Of a DNA stretch of 53,603 bases, positions 46,036 to 53,603 are shown piece after piece. The position numbers were made by a program, and so were the translations under genes. The stretch comes from Paludibacter sp. GTDB lineage: Bacteria; Bacteroidota; Bacteroidia; Bacteroidales; Paludibacteraceae. The stretch covers positions 1-53,603 of the forward strand of contig JAUSNQ010000081.1 of the NCBI GenBank assembly GCA_030655595.1, in the 5' to 3' direction. The notes beneath the pieces were generated by a model. It was not told where the DNA came from. It saw nothing but the letters and a program-made list of their open reading frames with translations, and searched no databases. The number at the start of each line of letters is the position of its first letter. Within the stretch, counting starts at the first letter, position 1.

Positions 46036-48504
46036 TTAATCCTCCCCAAATCCACCCATTTCATCACCTCCGCCGCCGTTTTCTTTTCGCTGCGTGGTTT
46101 TCCTGGGTTTCATATTTCCAAAATTGTAGGTGGCTGTCAAGCCCAACATGCGGCCATGGAAATAACTTTCGGATTGCTGATAGAACCCTTCGCCCCAAGT
46201 TACAGAGCTTCTTCGGCGGGTATCAAACACGTCACGTACCATGAAATTCAAACTCAGATTTCTGTTTAATAATGACTGTCTCAGTCCCAGGTCGATGGAG
46301 TAACTGGCTGTCTCACGACCCTGAGCAATCAGGCGTGGTGCTGAATACTGACCGGTAATTTGTCCGAAAGTGTTCTTGCCTAAAATAACATTACCGATAA
46401 CTCGTCCGCTCCAGGTAAAGTTTTCCTGACCCGGTACAGTTACGATTGATTGATTATATGGATTTGTATATGCAGATGAATCCAATTTGTTATAATACAA
46501 ATTCAAAGAAGAAGTCAGATTTAATATCTTAAACAAATTATTTTTGATGACAAACTCAAACCCGGAACTTTGCGATTTTGTAACATTCATGTATGTATTT
46601 TCCATGACAGGTCCGTTTACGTAGCTCACCCGCTGAATCACATCATCTGTAAACCGATGATAAATCGTTGAGGATAAGGAATGTTTATCCCATGTTTTGA
46701 GGTAATTGAGTTCCATCACGGTTGTGTATTCGGGCAACAACTCCAGATTTCCATAGGAAATATTCGTTGAGTCTGAATAATCACGGAAAGGGTTTAAGTT
46801 TCTACCTCTGGGGCGACTGATTCGCCGGCTTGCGTTGAACTGAAGTTCATTGTTATCAGGCAAAGAATATGATGCAAAGAAACTGGGAAAAAGTTGAATT
46901 TGTCCTTTGCTGTTATAATCGTTTGTTTGCAAGTTACCGTTGGCATCCATCACGGTATTGATTGGATGTCGCCAGTAATACTCTGCCCTCAATCCGCCCT
47001 GTAAGCTTAATTTGTTGATTCGAGTGCCATAGGTCAGGTATGTTGCATGAATCTGTTCTGCATATTTAAACTCATTATAATATTCATAAATGGGTTGATT
47101 GGTTAATAAATTTTTTCCCGAATTGGGACCAAATCTATCCTGCAAGGTACTTTGCCAGCCTGCCTCCAAACGATCGTTTTCGGTAAACTTTTGGGTATAG
47201 TCCAATTTGAATTGTATCTCTTCACTTTGACCTTGGTTGGTTTGCAAAAGATAAGAAGTCGTGTCGTTGTTGGCATTTTCTCTTTGCAAATAGGTTTCAT
47301 CGCTATAGCGATTGTGAGTTGAATAGGACAAACTTGACATGAGGTTCGAACCTTTTTTATCAATTTCTAATTTATAATCCAAGCTCACATTCATCCCCGG
47401 ACGACCTCCATCGCTGACGTTATATCTGTTGTAATCTTTTGAGCCCAGCGGATTCAGATAATTAGTCAGCACATAGTTGGTGTTGTTGTTACCACCACCT
47501 GTACCAAGCATTCCAAATCCGGATAATCCAATTGAGTTTTTATCGTTAATTCTAAAATCTATGCCTGCGCGGGTAAATAATCCGCTATAGCCAAACAGTC
47601 TGTTGTTATCCTGACGCAAGAGACTTGTTGTATCAGTACCATTCAAGAAATACCGATTCGACCAGCCACCGCCGGCAAAATTCATGGCCCGGTAACCGAG
47701 GTTGATGTACGCATCGAACTTGCCACTGCTGTAATTGTAATTTAAGCCCGAAGATATGCCTGGATTTGAACCTTGCGACCAAACTGTACCCAACGAAGCA
47801 CTGCCATAATACCCTCCCCTGCGATTTTTCTTCATCACCAAATTGATGATACCCGATGTGCCTTCGGGATTGAATTTGGCGGAAGGATTGGTCATAATTT
47901 CGATCGACTCAATACTCTCGGCCGGCATTTGTTGCAATATCTGCGCACGATTTTCAACTGTTAAACCTGATGGCTTTCCATTGATCCAGACTTCTACACT
48001 CGAGTTGTTTCTCAATGACACATTGCCTTCATTATCTACATCTATGGAAGGAATATTCTGCAACACTTCTGTTGCAGAACCTCCTGCTGAAGCGATATTC
48101 TGATCGACAGAGAATACTTTCTTATCTATTTCAAAACGCATTTGTGTACCCTGACCGATTACCTCTACTTCTGAAAGAGATTTGCTGTCTTCCAACAGTT
48201 TGATTAATCCCATATTCAGCTCTTTATCAGTCACTCTCAAAGGCAACTCAATGGTGTTGTAGCCAACAAAACTTACCCTCAACGTATATTTCCCATTGGG
48301 AACACGTGGCAATTCAAAATCACCTTTCTCGTCGGAAACCACACCGGTTGCAGGTGCCGAATCAGCTTCTTTCAACAAAGCAATATTTACAAAGTCGAGT
48401 GGTTGGTTGGTTGTTCCGTCAATAATTTTACCCCGGATGGTTTGTAAAGCAAAAACAGGCAAGATGAAAAAAGAAAGCAATAAAGAAAAAAATATTTTGT
48501 TCAT
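46036..48504 (-). CDS. TonB-dependent outer-membrane beta-barrel protein (carboxypeptidase-regulatory-like N-terminus)
   Basis: This 822-residue protein has a signal peptide (MNKIFFSLLLSFFILPVFA) and a CarboxypepD_reg-like domain (IRGKIIDGTTNQPLDFVNIALLKE). A plug follows with LSEVEVIGQGTQMRFEIDKKVF and TEVLQNIPSIDVDNEGNVSLR, then an outer-membrane beta-barrel family domain (SIESIEIMTNPSAKFNPEGTSGIINLV). The C-terminus is unusual for a barrel: after ATYNFGNMKPR it ends in a charged, Gly-rich tail (KENGGGGDEMGGFGED). The protein is not SusC-like and has no SusD partner. Family members are common in Bacteroidota and may import metals, peptides or other ligands. It precedes the lacI gene on the same strand by about 120 bp, with its own upstream space. 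Confidence 0.88.
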   Translation of the reverse strand: MNKIFFSLLLSFFILPVFALQTIRGKIIDGTTNQPLDFVNIALLKEADSAPATGVVSDEKGDFELPRVPNGKYTLRVSFVGYNTIELPLRVTDKELNMGLIKLLEDSKSLSEVEVIGQGTQMRFEIDKKVFSVDQNIASAGGSATEVLQNIPSIDVDNEGNVSLRNNSSVEVWINGKPSGLTVENRAQILQQMPAESIESIEIMTNPSAKFNPEGTSGIINLVMKKNRRGGYYGSASLGTVWSQGSNPGISSGLNYNYSSGKFDAYINLGYRAMNFAGGGWSNRYFLNGTDTTSLLRQDNNRLFGYSGLFTRAGIDFRINDKNSIGLSGFGMLGTGGGNNNTNYVLTNYLNPLGSKDYNRYNVSDGGRPGMNVSLDYKLEIDKKGSNLMSSLSYSTHNRYSDETYLQRENANNDTTSYLLQTNQGQSEEIQFKLDYTQKFTENDRLEAGWQSTLQDRFGPNSGKNLLTNQPIYEYYNEFKYAEQIHATYLTYGTRINKLSLQGGLRAEYYWRHPINTVMDANGNLQTNDYNSKGQIQLFPSFFASYSLPDNNELQFNASRRISRPRGRNLNPFRDYSDSTNISYGNLELLPEYTTVMELNYLKTWDKHSLSSTIYHRFTDDVIQRVSYVNGPVMENTYMNVTKSQSSGFEFVIKNNLFKILNLTSSLNLYYNKLDSSAYTNPYNQSIVTVPGQENFTWSGRVIGNVILGKNTFGQITGQYSAPRLIAQGRETASYSIDLGLRQSLLNRNLSLNFMVRDVFDTRRRSSVTWGEGFYQQSESYFHGRMLGLTATYNFGNMKPRKTTQRKENGGGGDEMGGFGED

Positions 48505-48606
48505 ACGTTTTGTTTAAAATTTATGCATAACGGTAGTATAGACAAATCCAAAGGATAAAAGTTTAAGATTTAAAGAATAAAAACCGTTAAGAAAGCAGAA
48601 GAAAGC

Positions 48607-50052
48607 TTATTCAAAATTTGGCAACAAGTACTTTTCGCGCGATGCAAGTATCTTATCCACATTATTCACCTCAAGAAAAGTGGTACCGAAACCTTCTCCG
48701 AAACTTCCACTGAGGTAACACACCAAGCTTTCTCTTTCCACCCATCCGCTTTCCAAAAGTTGTTGCAAAGATTCAATGAAGTATTGCTGGGTATTTCCTG
48801 TTCCTTCTTTATAAATCGGGATCACTCCATAAGAAAGCGCCAACTCGCGGGTTGAACGTTCGTGGTAGCAAATGGCTATCACAGGCACCATGCCACGATA
48901 GGCTGCTAAAAATCGGGCAGTACGACCGCTGTAGGTATCGGTGATAATTGCCTTGGTGCCTAATTTAGTATTGGTTTCGACCGCAGCATTACAAAGAAAT
49001 GAAGTCAGGTCATGCGTGCTGATTTCAATCGGAATATCGTTTTCAGCCATTTTGGTCACTTCGGCTTCTTTGGCAATACTTGCCATGGTGCGTACTGACT
49101 CAACCGGATATTTGCCATAAGCAGTCTCGCCGCTTAACATCAAAGCATCGGTACGGTAATAAATGGCATTCGCAATGTCGGTGACTTCGGCACGGGTGGG
49201 ACGAGGATTTTTAATCATGGAATGCAACATTTGGGTTGCAACGATTACCGGTTTCCTTGCCTGCACACATTTGCGTATCAACCTGCGTTGAATACCCGGA
49301 ATTTTTTCCTGTGCGACTTCAATACCCAAATCACCTCGTGCAATCATCACACCGTGGGTATGCTCCAAAATTTCATCAATGTTATCTACACCTTCCTGAT
49401 TTTCAATTTTTGATATGATCTTAATAGGGCTGTTATGCTCATCTAAAATTTTCTGTATATCCAGGAGATCCTGTCTGTTACGCACAAATGAATGTGCAAT
49501 AAAATCGAGATCCATCTCAATGGCAAAAAGTATATTTTTCTTATCACGTTCTGTTAACGAAGGCAGGTTGATGCGCACACCCGGGACATTCACACTTTTG
49601 CGACTGCCCAGCGAGCCATCGTTCAAAGCTTTACAAAGCAGGTAGCCATTTTCTTTCGCCTCCACTTTGAGATCAATTTCACCGTCATCGATTAAGATAT
49701 CATCTCCCACGTGTAAATCGCGCACAAAATGGGGATAGTTAACGTAAAGGCACCCTTTAGTAGAAATCTGAGTGGGATCTCCTTTGACCCTGATGATATC
49801 ACCGGCCAGAATTTCAATATTATCGTCCTCGGCAATGGTGGTACGAACCTCAGGTCCTTTGGTATCCATCAGCAATGCAATGTGATTGCTCACTGCTCGT
49901 ACATTGTTGATGATTTTCAGGAAACCTTCTCTTTCAAGATGCGCTGAATTCATCCGAACAACGTTCATTCCCTCAATATACATTTCACGTATAAAATCCA
50001 CATCACAGCGTTTGTCGCTGATGGTGGCTACAATTTTTGTTGACTTTGACAT
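48607..50052 (-). CDS. pyk: Pyruvate kinase
   Basis: This 481-residue enzyme begins STKIVATISDKRCD. It carries the Arg/Asn substrate-site segment VVRMNSAH, the metal site LMDTKGPEVRTT, and the active-site block ISKIENQEGVDNIDEIL with VMIARGDLGIEV, KPVIVATQMLHSM and DALMLSGETAYGKYPVE. It transfers phosphate from phosphoenolpyruvate to ADP at the end of glycolysis. The C-terminal regulatory domain is present. It starts 6 bp after aroQ, so the two form an operon, a pairing I recall from other Bacteroidota. This is a core gene in normal form. Confidence 0.97.
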   Translation of the reverse strand: MSKSTKIVATISDKRCDVDFIREMYIEGMNVVRMNSAHLEREGFLKIINNVRAVSNHIALLMDTKGPEVRTTIAEDDNIEILAGDIIRVKGDPTQISTKGCLYVNYPHFVRDLHVGDDILIDDGEIDLKVEAKENGYLLCKALNDGSLGSRKSVNVPGVRINLPSLTERDKKNILFAIEMDLDFIAHSFVRNRQDLLDIQKILDEHNSPIKIISKIENQEGVDNIDEILEHTHGVMIARGDLGIEVAQEKIPGIQRRLIRKCVQARKPVIVATQMLHSMIKNPRPTRAEVTDIANAIYYRTDALMLSGETAYGKYPVESVRTMASIAKEAEVTKMAENDIPIEISTHDLTSFLCNAAVETNTKLGTKAIITDTYSGRTARFLAAYRGMVPVIAICYHERSTRELALSYGVIPIYKEGTGNTQQYFIESLQQLLESGWVERESLVCYLSGSFGEGFGTTFLEVNNVDKILASREKYLLPNFE

Positions 50053-50058
50053 GTTTTT

Positions 50059-50475
50059 TTATATAAATGATTCGATTGCAAGTCGGTAGGAGTCTAAACC
50101 AAAACCAACGATACAACCTTTACACACTTCCGACAAAAATGAATGATGTCGATAATTCTCTCTTTGATAAACATTTGAAATATGAACTTCAACTACCGGC
50201 GTTGAAATAGCACGAATTGCATCGGCAATGGCGATGGAGGTATGCGTATAGGCTCCCGCATTCATGATGATTCCATCAGCCTCAAAACCAACTTCTTGCA
50301 GTTGATTTACAAGTTCGCCCTCTACATTTGATTGATAATAAGATAGGGTAAGCTGCGGATATCTGCTTTGAAGTGTCTCTAAATAGGCTTCAAAAGTCTG
50401 ATTGCCATAAACAGATGGCTCTCGTTTTCCCAACAAATTGAGGTTGGGGCCGTTGATGATTTGAATATGTTTCAT
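50059..50475 (-). CDS. aroQ: 3-dehydroquinate dehydratase, type II
   Basis: ATG at 50475 (MKHIQIINGPNLNLLGKRE) gives 138 residues, typical for the type II enzyme (about 140-150); the frame extends upstream to 50544 but without homology. Conserved parts are INGPNLNLLGKREPSVYG with the catalytic Tyr, IIMNAGAYTHTSIAI, and VVEVHISNVYQRE with the catalytic His. It dehydrates 3-dehydroquinate in the shikimate pathway, usually as a dodecamer. A TATTTTTG box at 50501-50508 lies 25 bp upstream and probably drives the aroQ-pyk pair. Confidence 0.97.
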   Translation of the reverse strand: MKHIQIINGPNLNLLGKREPSVYGNQTFEAYLETLQSRYPQLTLSYYQSNVEGELVNQLQEVGFEADGIIMNAGAYTHTSIAIADAIRAISTPVVEVHISNVYQRENYRHHSFLSEVCKGCIVGFGLDSYRLAIESFI

Positions 50476-50500
50476 ACTTTCCGGATTCAGAATTTGGGGG

Positions 50501-50508
50501 CAAAAATA
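50501..50508 (-). promoter_or_regulatory. Bacteroidota -7 box (TATTTTTG) for aroQ-pyk
   Basis: The minus strand reads TATTTTTG 26 bp before the aroQ ATG. It also decides the start: the longer aroQ frame from 50544 would begin upstream of this promoter. Confidence 0.5.
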
Positions 50509-50624
50509 CAAAAAAAAACTGAACCTAACCCAAGGCGTTGCCATTGGGCTGAGTTATTATTGGCTTTCAGCCAAAAAAACCGGAAATTGTTGGGCGATTA
50601 AAGCACCTATATCAAAATAATAAT

Positions 50625-51923
50625 TTACTCCTGCGCTTGATTAATAAGCAAGCGACTTATTTCTTTGATATCATGAATATCCGAATAATCATATTGATAA
50701 ATGCCATCTTCAGCTATCATCATGAGCACATTGTTAAAAGGAATCACATCAAAACCATCCATGCCTTCGTAGTGCGCCAGTTCATTCCCCATAATCGTCA
50801 GCGGATTGGTGGCGTTATACACCTTCAAACCATCATCGCACACAAAAAGTGTTTTGTTGTCGATGCCCAGTCCTTTTGGCCCCGTCATGGTATAGGAAAC
50901 TAATTTTTTAGGTTTAGAAGTATTACTTACGTCGATGACAATCAATTCATTGGTGTTCTGACCGCATTCATTCCCCGATCTGACCGTCACATATGCAATA
51001 TCATTTTCCACGACAACAGGATCGCAACCGAAAGCATGTATGATGGATGATTTATACACCGGATTAACAGGATCTTCTACCGAATATACCAACATACCGG
51101 TAGGCGTTCCCATAAACATGTGATCTTTGTAACTGAAAATGGTTTCCACATTCCAGCCTATGTAAATATTCTCGGCGACTTTGGTTGGGTCTGTTGTTGA
51201 TAAATTAAAGATCGCCATCTGATTGTTGATGACCACATACAAATAATCCAGGTAGATAGAAAACCGCGACATAGAACCATTGATGCTATTTCCTGAGAAA
51301 GATGAATCAAAGTTTTTTTCTGATGAAGCAAAAACATCACCCCGCATCCAACCCCATCTCCAAAAGGAACCGTTACCGTAATACTCATCAACCGGCTCTG
51401 TACGAACAACTTCCCTCCAACCAACAATCACCCCATCCGGCTTGTCATCGCCATACGACATGGAATAATCAATTCCAAAACCATTATTGATAATCGTTAT
51501 CGCTTCTGGAAAAACATTTTCCAAACGCCCTTTCAGTACAGGTTGAGCAGGATTACTCACATCAAACCAGACCAAATCAATGTAAGAATCGGCATACAGC
51601 AAGTTGTTGCGAATCGACAAATCGGCATTTCCCAAAAGTTCAATATAGCCTATGATTTGAGGATTTGCAGGATCTTGATTGTTGATGATGTGAATGCCTT
51701 TGCCCGGCTCTGACATATACAGGTAACCATTGTAATAGCTAATTTTACCGTAACCGGTAATTTCATGGACTTGCTGACTGACCTTAACAGAACTTCTGAA
51801 AGTCGCGGTAGGCATAAATACCGGCTCATTGATTGTGTAGGTAATGGTTTCGGAAACTCGGTCTTCGCACGAAGACAACAGCATTACAAACAATGCTATA
51901 AAAGGAATTACTAACTTTCTCAT
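50625..51923 (-). CDS. LVIVD-repeat lipoprotein
   Basis: This 432-residue protein has a lipobox (ALFVMLLSSC, Cys about residue 19). LVIVD-type beta-propeller repeats follow, recognisable by GIHIINNQDPANPQIIGYI, LVWFDVSNPAQPVLKGRLE, LIVIDVSNTSKPKKLVSYT and LKVYNATNPLTIMGNELAHY. Such proteins are common surface lipoproteins in Bacteroidota, with no defined activity. It stands alone on the minus strand, about 150 bp upstream of aroQ and about 150 bp downstream of the hydrolase gene. No partner gene suggests a function. Confidence 0.85.
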   Translation of the reverse strand: MRKLVIPFIALFVMLLSSCEDRVSETITYTINEPVFMPTATFRSSVKVSQQVHEITGYGKISYYNGYLYMSEPGKGIHIINNQDPANPQIIGYIELLGNADLSIRNNLLYADSYIDLVWFDVSNPAQPVLKGRLENVFPEAITIINNGFGIDYSMSYGDDKPDGVIVGWREVVRTEPVDEYYGNGSFWRWGWMRGDVFASSEKNFDSSFSGNSINGSMSRFSIYLDYLYVVINNQMAIFNLSTTDPTKVAENIYIGWNVETIFSYKDHMFMGTPTGMLVYSVEDPVNPVYKSSIIHAFGCDPVVVENDIAYVTVRSGNECGQNTNELIVIDVSNTSKPKKLVSYTMTGPKGLGIDNKTLFVCDDGLKVYNATNPLTIMGNELAHYEGMDGFDVIPFNNVLMMIAEDGIYQYDYSDIHDIKEISRLLINQAQE

Positions 51924-52076
51924 ACGGCTGACTTTTTTCTGGGGAAGAATAGAATTTTGAAATAATGTAACAGAATTTAATTGCTATACATATAGATGAA
52001 AATTAGCATGCAAATGTGACAAGGGTAGCTGTGTTTTTGCTTAAAAATATTCATTATTAAAAAAATTTGATTCATC

Positions 52077-53171
52077 CTAGAATTTGTCAGTTAACCTGCG
52101 CAGTATAACATTGAACTCTTCCGGTTCTTCCATAATGGGGCTATGTGCTGAGTTTTCAAATAAGAAGAACCCTTTTTGAGGTGCTTTCAGCTGTTGATAA
52201 AAATCATTTGCCAAAGGATAGGGCGTTGTGTAATCGTATTTTCCATGAAACATGTAAACAGGCACCTTCATACTATCAATCTCATTGAAGAGGTTCGTGT
52301 TTATAACATCAAGCCACATACTTTTCAAAGAAAACATGCTGGAATTCATGAAATTCATCTTTTCACTGAAAGTATAGATTTCCGAATTCAGCACTAATTT
52401 TACCAGCGGCCACATGCCCGTTATTTCTCTTGTTGTGCCACCTCCGTAACGGTTTACAAATCTCCTTTCCATCATCAGGTATTTCATCCATTTATCAATA
52501 CCGGCAGTGGAGTCGGGAAAATTGAGGTTTTTGAGCGTTTTAATGGCTTTGGTGTCGTTTCGCTCAACCGCTTGGTCTAAAGCCCAATTGCAGGAAATTT
52601 GCTCGCCCTTAAATTGGTGAGATACCTGACCAATGCCAAAGTAGGCATGGTAGAGTTCCGGGTTCTGGTAAGCAGTTAGAATTCCCAGTAAAGAACCCCA
52701 TGAATGCCCTATCAAGAATATCTTTTCACGATTAAAACGATTTACAAGATACTCGCTTAGCTCATGGGTGTCGGAAATCAGCTGCCGCAGGCTCATACTC
52801 TCGGGGGGAATGCATTTTGAAAATGACTTCCCTGCTCCTCTTTGCTCCCAGTAAACCATCACGTAATCATGCTCAATATCAGGGTTGAAATGTTTTATAA
52901 AAGCAGCCTCCGGACTTCCGGGACCGCCATGCAGGAACAGCATAATGGGTTTGGATTTGTCAACTCCCCGAATAATGATGTACTGCTCTTGTCCGCCGAG
53001 CGTTACTTGCTCAATCACAGAAATACTGCTTTCCACAATGTTACCATCAGCATCGGTTATCATTTCTGAAACGCCAGGGCTTTTAATCCAAAGTGTTATC
53101 ATAGTAAGAACAATAAGCAGAGCTATAGCACTTAGAAAATATAGCATAGTTTTAAGAATTTTGTTTTTCAT
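52077..53171 (-). CDS. Alpha/beta hydrolase, proline-iminopeptidase-like
   Basis: This 364-residue protein has an N-terminal membrane segment (about 8-28, TMLYFLSAIALLIVLTMITLW). An alpha/beta hydrolase fold follows with the oxyanion motif LFLHGGPGSPEAAF near residue 78, VYWEQRGAGKSF near 107, the nucleophile elbow GHSWGS near 155, a late Asp in HGKYDYTTPYP near 312 and a likely catalytic His in ENSAHSP near 343. HGGPG plus GxSWG is characteristic of the proline iminopeptidase/S33 group. The membrane anchor suggests periplasmic action. The substrate is uncertain: peptide or ester. A TATTTTTG box at 53196-53203 lies 25 bp upstream. Confidence 0.88.
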   Translation of the reverse strand: MKNKILKTMLYFLSAIALLIVLTMITLWIKSPGVSEMITDADGNIVESSISVIEQVTLGGQEQYIIIRGVDKSKPIMLFLHGGPGSPEAAFIKHFNPDIEHDYVMVYWEQRGAGKSFSKCIPPESMSLRQLISDTHELSEYLVNRFNREKIFLIGHSWGSLLGILTAYQNPELYHAYFGIGQVSHQFKGEQISCNWALDQAVERNDTKAIKTLKNLNFPDSTAGIDKWMKYLMMERRFVNRYGGGTTREITGMWPLVKLVLNSEIYTFSEKMNFMNSSMFSLKSMWLDVINTNLFNEIDSMKVPVYMFHGKYDYTTPYPLANDFYQQLKAPQKGFFLFENSAHSPIMEEPEEFNVILRRLTDKF

Positions 53172-53481
53172 CTTTTTTTATTATTGAAGTTGATACAAAA
53201 ATACTACTGAAAATATTGATTGTAACTATTATTTTGACGAATGGGATGAAAATGGTGATGAAAGAGTGAAACAGCTTGCTGAGTGACAGCCTGTTTGGCT
53301 TATTGCAGGTTTTTGCACTTCACTCGGCAACAAAAATATGTTTTTTGTTTGATTTGTCAATTTCTTTTGAAAAATTATTGCATAAATAAAAAAATCAGTA
53401 ATTTCGTCAACTTTTAGAAACTAGAAGAATCCTCACTATACCCCTTAAATAATAATATTATGAACTGCTTATCCCTTTCGG
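53172..53481. other. Intergenic region next to a transposase end
   Basis: This 310-bp AT-rich stretch holds the hydrolase -7 box (minus-strand TATTTTTG, 53196-53203) and a 30-codon plus-strand open stretch ending at 53286 without a start codon. It runs up to the stop of the transposase-like fragment. I could not identify an insertion-sequence terminal repeat or target duplication. Confidence 0.5.
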
Positions 53482-53603
53482 TCAAGCTTCTTTTATTAGT
53501 TCTTTAAATGGTTTTGGAGATGTATCAACAGCCTGTTGCACAAGCCTGTAAAACAACTTTCCTCTATATGTTGATAGCTTTCGATTGAATCTGAAAGCAA
53601 ATT
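53482..53603 (-). CDS. Transposase C-terminal fragment, IS1595/ISXO2-like (cut by window edge)
   Basis: The last approximately 40 codons of a minus-strand gene are visible: FAFRFNRKLSTYRGKLFYRL, then VQQAVDTSPKPFKELIKEA and TGA at 53482. The FRFNRR-like motif followed by LFYRLLxxAV is the usual C-terminus of ISXO2-like (IS1595-family) DDE transposases in Bacteroidota, as I recall it. The rest lies beyond the window, so completeness and activity cannot be judged. It marks a likely insertion-sequence boundary at the right end. Confidence 0.55.
   Translation of the reverse strand, partial: FAFRFNRKLSTYRGKLFYRLVQQAVDTSPKPFKELIKEA

Noticed and set aside
50558..50590. Short TTGGCT/AGCCAA hairpin after the LVIVD gene
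   Set aside because: The T-run lies on the wrong side for minus-strand transcription and the stem is only 6 bp, so I did not call a terminator.
53430..53481. Possible IS terminal repeat near the transposase fragment
   Set aside because: The GGGGTATAG-like stretch on the minus strand could not be matched to a second end because the element leaves the window.
1..53603. tRNA, rRNA, CRISPR array, replication origin or prophage
   Set aside because: I saw no cloverleaf, ribosomal RNA segment, regularly spaced repeats, DnaA-box cluster or phage structural genes.

Overview
The window comes from a Bacteroidota genome, most likely order Bacteroidales. The signs are a SusC/SusD pair, several type IX secretion (T9SS) C-terminal tails, many lipoboxes, FucP-type and SSS sugar transporters, no obvious Shine-Dalgarno sites, and repeated TAnnTTTG -7 promoter boxes. 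I found no rRNA, tRNA or CRISPR array. Both ends cut through genes.

Left part (1-18.9 kb): a minus-strand amino-sugar operon runs from a XylR/AraC-type regulator through a FucP-family permease, nagA and nagB to a secreted Gfo/Idh/MocA oxidoreductase. Divergent from it are two Tat-exported Gfo/Idh/MocA oxidoreductases and a 1125-residue HEAT-repeat protein ending in two DUF1080 domains. This gene set resembles known 3-keto-glycoside pathways. Then come a GH18 enzyme, a truncated alginate-lyase-family remnant, an EamA transporter, a 167-bp MITE-like element, a SIMPL-domain protein, and two convergent DUF4143 ATPases.

Centre (19.1-45.9 kb): a minus-strand block of 17 closely spaced genes behaves like one large polysaccharide utilization locus. 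In transcription order it holds a LacI regulator, an FG-GAP/VCBS secreted protein, a DHDPS/NanA-family aldolase, SusC, SusD, a DUF5017 lipoprotein, two tandem Asp-box (sialidase-like) propeller proteins, three further secreted proteins, YhcH, L-fucose isomerase, a GDPD lipoprotein, an SGNH esterase-like protein, an SSS symporter and a ribulokinase-type FGGY kinase. The five secreted genes at 27.4-36.2 kb share an approximately 185-residue domain I do not recognise by name, present nine times. This is the best candidate for an undescribed system. A CTAAAyCGrTTTAG-like operator lies inside the lacI promoter, and a degenerate copy lies just upstream of the first structural gene.

Right part (46-53.6 kb): a TonB-dependent outer-membrane beta-barrel protein, an aroQ-pyk pair, an LVIVD-repeat lipoprotein, an alpha/beta hydrolase, and the 3' end of a transposase-like gene cut by the window edge.

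All functions are inferred from recognisable motifs and context. No database search was run.
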